Source of the DNA: Escherichia sp. ESNIH1
GTDB lineage: Bacteria; Pseudomonadota; Gammaproteobacteria; Enterobacterales; Enterobacteriaceae
Reading direction: 5' to 3'
Length of the DNA: 64,000 bases
NCBI GenBank assembly: GCA_002918705.1
Contig: PQKR01000005.1
Location: 310,001 to 374,000, forward strand
Part shown: positions 61,303-64,000 of the stretch, one piece after another
How positions within the stretch are numbered: position 1 is the first letter of the stretch
Layout of the letters: every line of letters begins with the position of its first letter
Position numbers and translations under genes: made by a program
Notes under the pieces: generated by a model
What the model was told of the DNA's origin: nothing
Database searches by the model: none
What the model saw: only the letters and a program-made list of their open reading frames with translations

Positions 61303-61869
61303 ATGTCTGATTCACTGCACGTCGTTACGTTACTTGGCAGCCTGCGCAAAGGCTCATTCAATGCAATGGTGGCCCGTACGCTGCCCAAAATCGCGCCGGA
61401 AGGCATGACGGTTGCGCCGCTGCCGACCATCGGCGCTATCCCGCTGTACGATGCCGATATCCAGCAGGAGGAGGGTTTCCCGCAGAGCGTTGAGGCCATT
61501 GCCGAGCAGATCCGCAATGCCGATGGCGTGGTGATTGTGACGCCGGAATACAACTACTCCGTACCGGGCGGCCTGAAGAACGCCATCGACTGGCTGTCAC
61601 GCCTGCCTGCGCAGCCGCTGGCCGGTAAGCCGGTGCTGATCCAGACCAGCTCAATGGGCGCTATCGGCGGTGCACGCTGTCAGTATCATCTGCGACAGAT
61701 TCTGGTGTTTCTCGACGCGATGGTGATGAACAAACCGGAGTTTATGGGCGGGGTGATCCAGAACAAGGTGGATCCGCAGACGGGCGAGGTTATCGATCAG
61801 AGCACGCTGGACCATCTGACCGGTCAGCTGACGGCGTTTGGTGATTACATCAAGAAGGTCAGGGCATAA
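61303..61869 (+). CDS. chrR: FMN-dependent NAD(P)H reductase ChrR (YieF)
   Basis: A 188-residue flavodoxin-fold reductase of the NADPH-dependent FMN reductase family. The phosphate-binding LLGSLRKGSFNAMVAR and the TPEYNYSVPGGLKNAIDWLSR motif are clear. It reduces quinones and chromate, probably as protection from oxidative stress. Its length matches E. coli YieF. Confidence 0.93.
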   Translation: MSDSLHVVTLLGSLRKGSFNAMVARTLPKIAPEGMTVAPLPTIGAIPLYDADIQQEEGFPQSVEAIAEQIRNADGVVIVTPEYNYSVPGGLKNAIDWLSRLPAQPLAGKPVLIQTSSMGAIGGARCQYHLRQILVFLDAMVMNKPEFMGGVIQNKVDPQTGEVIDQSTLDHLTGQLTAFGDYIKKVRA

Positions 61870-61908
61870 AAAAAGCCCGGCAGCGCAAAGCCTGCCGGGC
61901 CAGTTTTT
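61868..61908. terminator. Bidirectional terminator between chrR and adeP
   Basis: GCCCGGCAG and CTGCCGGGC pair; an A-run precedes and a T-run (TTTTT) follows, so it can serve both convergent genes. Confidence 0.85.
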
Positions 61909-61913
61909 AGCGA

Positions 61914-63251
61914 TTAATGCGCGTCGATAAACACAATCTTCAGCACAAACAGCAGCGCAACGATAATCACGCACGGGCTGAGGTCGCGGAAACGTCCGGT
62001 ACCGATCTTCATAATGCAGTAGGAGATAAAGCCCAGCGCGATCCCTTCGGTAATGGAGAAGCTGAACGGCATCATCACGGCGGTGATAAAGGCCGGCACG
62101 GCTTCGGTCAGATCGTCCCACTTCACGCGGGAGAGGCTGGAGGTCATCAGCACGCCGACGTAGATCAGCGCACCCGCAGCAGCATACGGCGGTACCATCC
62201 CGGCCAGCGGCGACAGGAAAATCACCAGCAGGAACAGCACACCTACCACCACGGCGGTGAGGCCGGTGCGCCCACCGACGGAGACGCCAGAAGAGGATTC
62301 GATATAGGCGGTGACCGATGAGGTACCGATAAAGGAGCCTGCTACGGAGGAGACGCTGTCAACAAACAGGGCCTGCTTCATGCGCGGGAATTTACCCTTC
62401 TCGTCGGCCAGACCGGCTTTATCGGTCACGCCGATCAGCGTCCCGGAGGAGTCGAACAGGTTGACCAGCATAAACGAGAAGATCACACCCGCGAGGCCGA
62501 GGTTAAACGAGCCTGCGAGATCAACGTGGCCGACAACGCTGGTCACGCTCGGCGGCGCGGAGACAATCCCGCTGTAGTGCACATCGCCCAGCCACCAGCC
62601 CAGCAGGGTAGTCACCACGATAGAAACCAGCACCGCCGCGTGGACGTTACGTGAGGCGAGAATGGCGATGATAAAGAAGCCCAGCACGCCCAGCAGCACG
62701 CTGTGGGAGGTCAGATTGCCGATGGTCACCAGCGTCTCCGGGTTCGCCACGATCACGCCCGCGTTTTTCAGGCCCATCATGCCGATGAACAGGCCAATAC
62801 CGCTGGTGATCCCCACGCGCAGGCTCACCGGGATGTTCGCGATCATCCAGTAGCGGACGCGGAAGATAGTCAGCAGCAGCAGGCCGATAGCGCCCCAGAA
62901 GATGGCCCCCATTCCCACCTGCCACGGCAGGCCCATTGCGCCGACCACCACAAAGGCGAAGAAGGCGTTCAGCCCCATCGCGGGGGCAAGCGCTACCGGC
63001 AGGTTAGCGAACAGCCCCATCAGGATGCTGCCAAAGGCAGCGATCAGACAGGTAGTAACGAATACCGCGCTGGTATCCATGCCAGCAACACCCAGAATCT
63101 GTGGGTTAACAAAGACGATGTAGACCATCGTCAGGAAGGTGGTAAAACCGGCGATCACCTCGGTGCGTGCCGTGGTGCCATGCTCGCGCAGTTTAAACAC
63201 GCGGTCGAGCAACCCCTGGCCCGCGGCCTGGGTAGTGTGTTGTTGGCTCAT
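61914..63251 (-). CDS. adeP: Adenine permease AdeP (YieG)
   Basis: A 445-residue NCS2/AzgA-type purine transporter with about 13 hydrophobic segments. MTVIAGFTTFLTMVYIVFVNP-like start, LAPAMGLNAFFAFVV and DSSGTLIGVTDKAGL are characteristic. It imports adenine with protons. Length and neighbours (chrR, yieH) match E. coli. Confidence 0.93.
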   Translation of the reverse strand: MSQQHTTQAAGQGLLDRVFKLREHGTTARTEVIAGFTTFLTMVYIVFVNPQILGVAGMDTSAVFVTTCLIAAFGSILMGLFANLPVALAPAMGLNAFFAFVVVGAMGLPWQVGMGAIFWGAIGLLLLTIFRVRYWMIANIPVSLRVGITSGIGLFIGMMGLKNAGVIVANPETLVTIGNLTSHSVLLGVLGFFIIAILASRNVHAAVLVSIVVTTLLGWWLGDVHYSGIVSAPPSVTSVVGHVDLAGSFNLGLAGVIFSFMLVNLFDSSGTLIGVTDKAGLADEKGKFPRMKQALFVDSVSSVAGSFIGTSSVTAYIESSSGVSVGGRTGLTAVVVGVLFLLVIFLSPLAGMVPPYAAAGALIYVGVLMTSSLSRVKWDDLTEAVPAFITAVMMPFSFSITEGIALGFISYCIMKIGTGRFRDLSPCVIIVALLFVLKIVFIDAH

Positions 63252-63385
63252 TATCTATTTCCGAACAGGGAAGGAAAATTCGTCGCTATCCTATACCAAA
63301 ATGCGACAATGTTGACGGTTATCACACACTTTTTTTCATTGATTTTGCTTATACGGCATCGATTGCGCGGAGAAATCTGCGTTAA

Positions 63386-63398
63386 GTAAACGTTAAAC
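63386..63398. promoter_or_regulatory. PurR-like box between adeP and yieH
   Basis: GTAAACGTTAAAC resembles the PurR core GCAAACGTTTNC in nine of twelve positions. It lies 135 bp upstream of adeP in the divergent region. The match is partial. Confidence 0.3.
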
Positions 63399-63419
63399 TT
63401 GCAATAAACAGGAAACGGC

Positions 63420-64000
63420 ATGTCCCAAATAGAAGCGATTTTTTTCGACTGTGATGGCACGCTGGTCGACAGCGAGGTGATCTGTTCCCGCGCGTATGTG
63501 CATATGTTCGCGCAGTTTGGCATTACGCTCGATCTGGCGGAGATTTTTAAGCGCTTTAAAGGCGTTAAGCTCTACGAAATTATTGACATTATTAACGCCG
63601 AGCATGGCGTGAACCTGACCAAAGCAGAGCTGGAGCCAATCTACCGCGCCGAGGTCGCACGCCTGTTCGATGCCGAGCTGGAGATTATCGCCGGAGCAGA
63701 TGCGCTGCTAGAGTCCGTCAGCGTGCCGATGTGTGTGGTCTCAAACGGCCCGGTCAGCAAAATGCAGCACTCACTTGGCAAGCTCGGGATGCTGCACCAT
63801 TTTCCCGATCTGCTGTTCAGCGGCTACGACATTCAGCGCTGGAAGCCGGATCCGGCCCTGATGTTTCATGCTGCCAGCGCGCTGGACGTGGATCCGACGA
63901 AGTGTATTCTGGTGGATGACTCTGCGGCAGGCGCGCAGTCGGGGATTGATGCCGGGATGGAAGTGTTCTACTTCTGCGCCGATCCGCACAACCAGCCGAT
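63420..64000 (+). CDS. yieH: HAD phosphatase YieH (6-phosphogluconate phosphatase), partial
   Basis: The first 193 residues of a HAD-IA phosphatase; the gene runs off the window end. The nucleophile motif is AIFFDCDGTLVDSE, the second motif is CVVSNGP, Lys is in RWKPDP and the acidic motif is CILVDDSAAGAQSGIDAGM. E. coli YieH dephosphorylates 6-phosphogluconate and others. AGGAA lies before the ATG at 63420. It is divergent from adeP. Confidence 0.92.
   Translation, partial: MSQIEAIFFDCDGTLVDSEVICSRAYVHMFAQFGITLDLAEIFKRFKGVKLYEIIDIINAEHGVNLTKAELEPIYRAEVARLFDAELEIIAGADALLESVSVPMCVVSNGPVSKMQHSLGKLGMLHHFPDLLFSGYDIQRWKPDPALMFHAASALDVDPTKCILVDDSAAGAQSGIDAGMEVFYFCADPHNQP

Overview
The window is a chromosomal segment of an enteric bacterium (Enterobacterales, close to the Enterobacter/Lelliottia/Leclercia/Kosakonia group). 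The evidence is the block dnaA-dnaN-recF-gyrB beside rpmH-rnpA-yidD-yidC-mnmE, the dgo operon, ibpAB, yidGH, emrD, tisB/istR and ilvBN with its ivbL leader, in the E. coli/Salmonella order and at near E. coli protein lengths. The genus call is inference. No tRNA, rRNA, IS element, prophage or CRISPR array was seen. oriC is not here; in enterics it lies some 40 kb from dnaA.

Region by region. 1-4.0 kb: a minus-strand operon (Bcr/CflA-type MFS pump, carboxymuconolactone decarboxylase-like protein, aldo/keto reductase cut by the window edge) and an ExuT-like hexuronate transporter with a perfect CRP site. 4.1-10.9 kb: an unknown zincin-like protein, then a four-gene respiratory operon of a FdhA/YjgC-type formate dehydrogenase, a DUF1641 protein and a short cytochrome bd-type (CIO-like) quinol oxidase. 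10.9-16.4 kb: regulators (GlxA-like, LysR, AraC), an MFS pump, an SDR and an AhpD-like protein. 16.5-22.6 kb: a LacI-controlled cellobiose/beta-glucoside PTS cluster (IIB, IIC, GH1 6-phospho-beta-glucosidase, IIA, porin). 22.7-28.9 kb: nepI, yicN and the deoxyribose cluster deoX-deoP-deoK with divergent deoQ. 28.9-31.7 kb: ilvN-ilvB-ivbL and the SOS-controlled tisB/istR toxin-antisense RNA pair. 31.8-35.7 kb: an EamA transporter, emrD, a secreted GH5-like protein, yidG and yidH. 35.8-39.7 kb: the maltose-6-phosphate type glvA-glvC PTS with divergent glvR (yidP). 39.7-42.8 kb: a decayed yidE fragment, ibpB-ibpA with heat-shock promoter and RNA thermometers, yidQ and yidR. 42.9-47.7 kb: the D-galactonate operon dgoR-dgoK-dgoA-dgoD-dgoT. 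47.9-59.3 kb: yidA, gyrB, recF, dnaN, dnaA, rpmH, rnpA, yidD, yidC, mnmE. 59.4-60.2 kb: an AT-rich pair of unrecognised genes where E. coli carries tnaCAB-mdtL-yidZ. 60.5-64.0 kb: yieE, chrR (yieF), adeP, yieH (cut by the window end).

Carbon catabolism dominates the accessory part (hexuronate, formate, beta-glucosides, deoxyribose, alpha-glucosides, galactonate), each unit with its own local regulator or operator. The least explained items are the formate dehydrogenase/bd oxidase operon, with Gln where formate dehydrogenases carry a catalytic His; the AT-rich two-gene cassette after mnmE; the zincin-like protein at 4.1 kb; a YieE whose metal-binding motif has decayed; and several RNA-level features (yidR RBS in a hairpin, yidQ mini-ORF, emrD terminator inside an antisense ORF).
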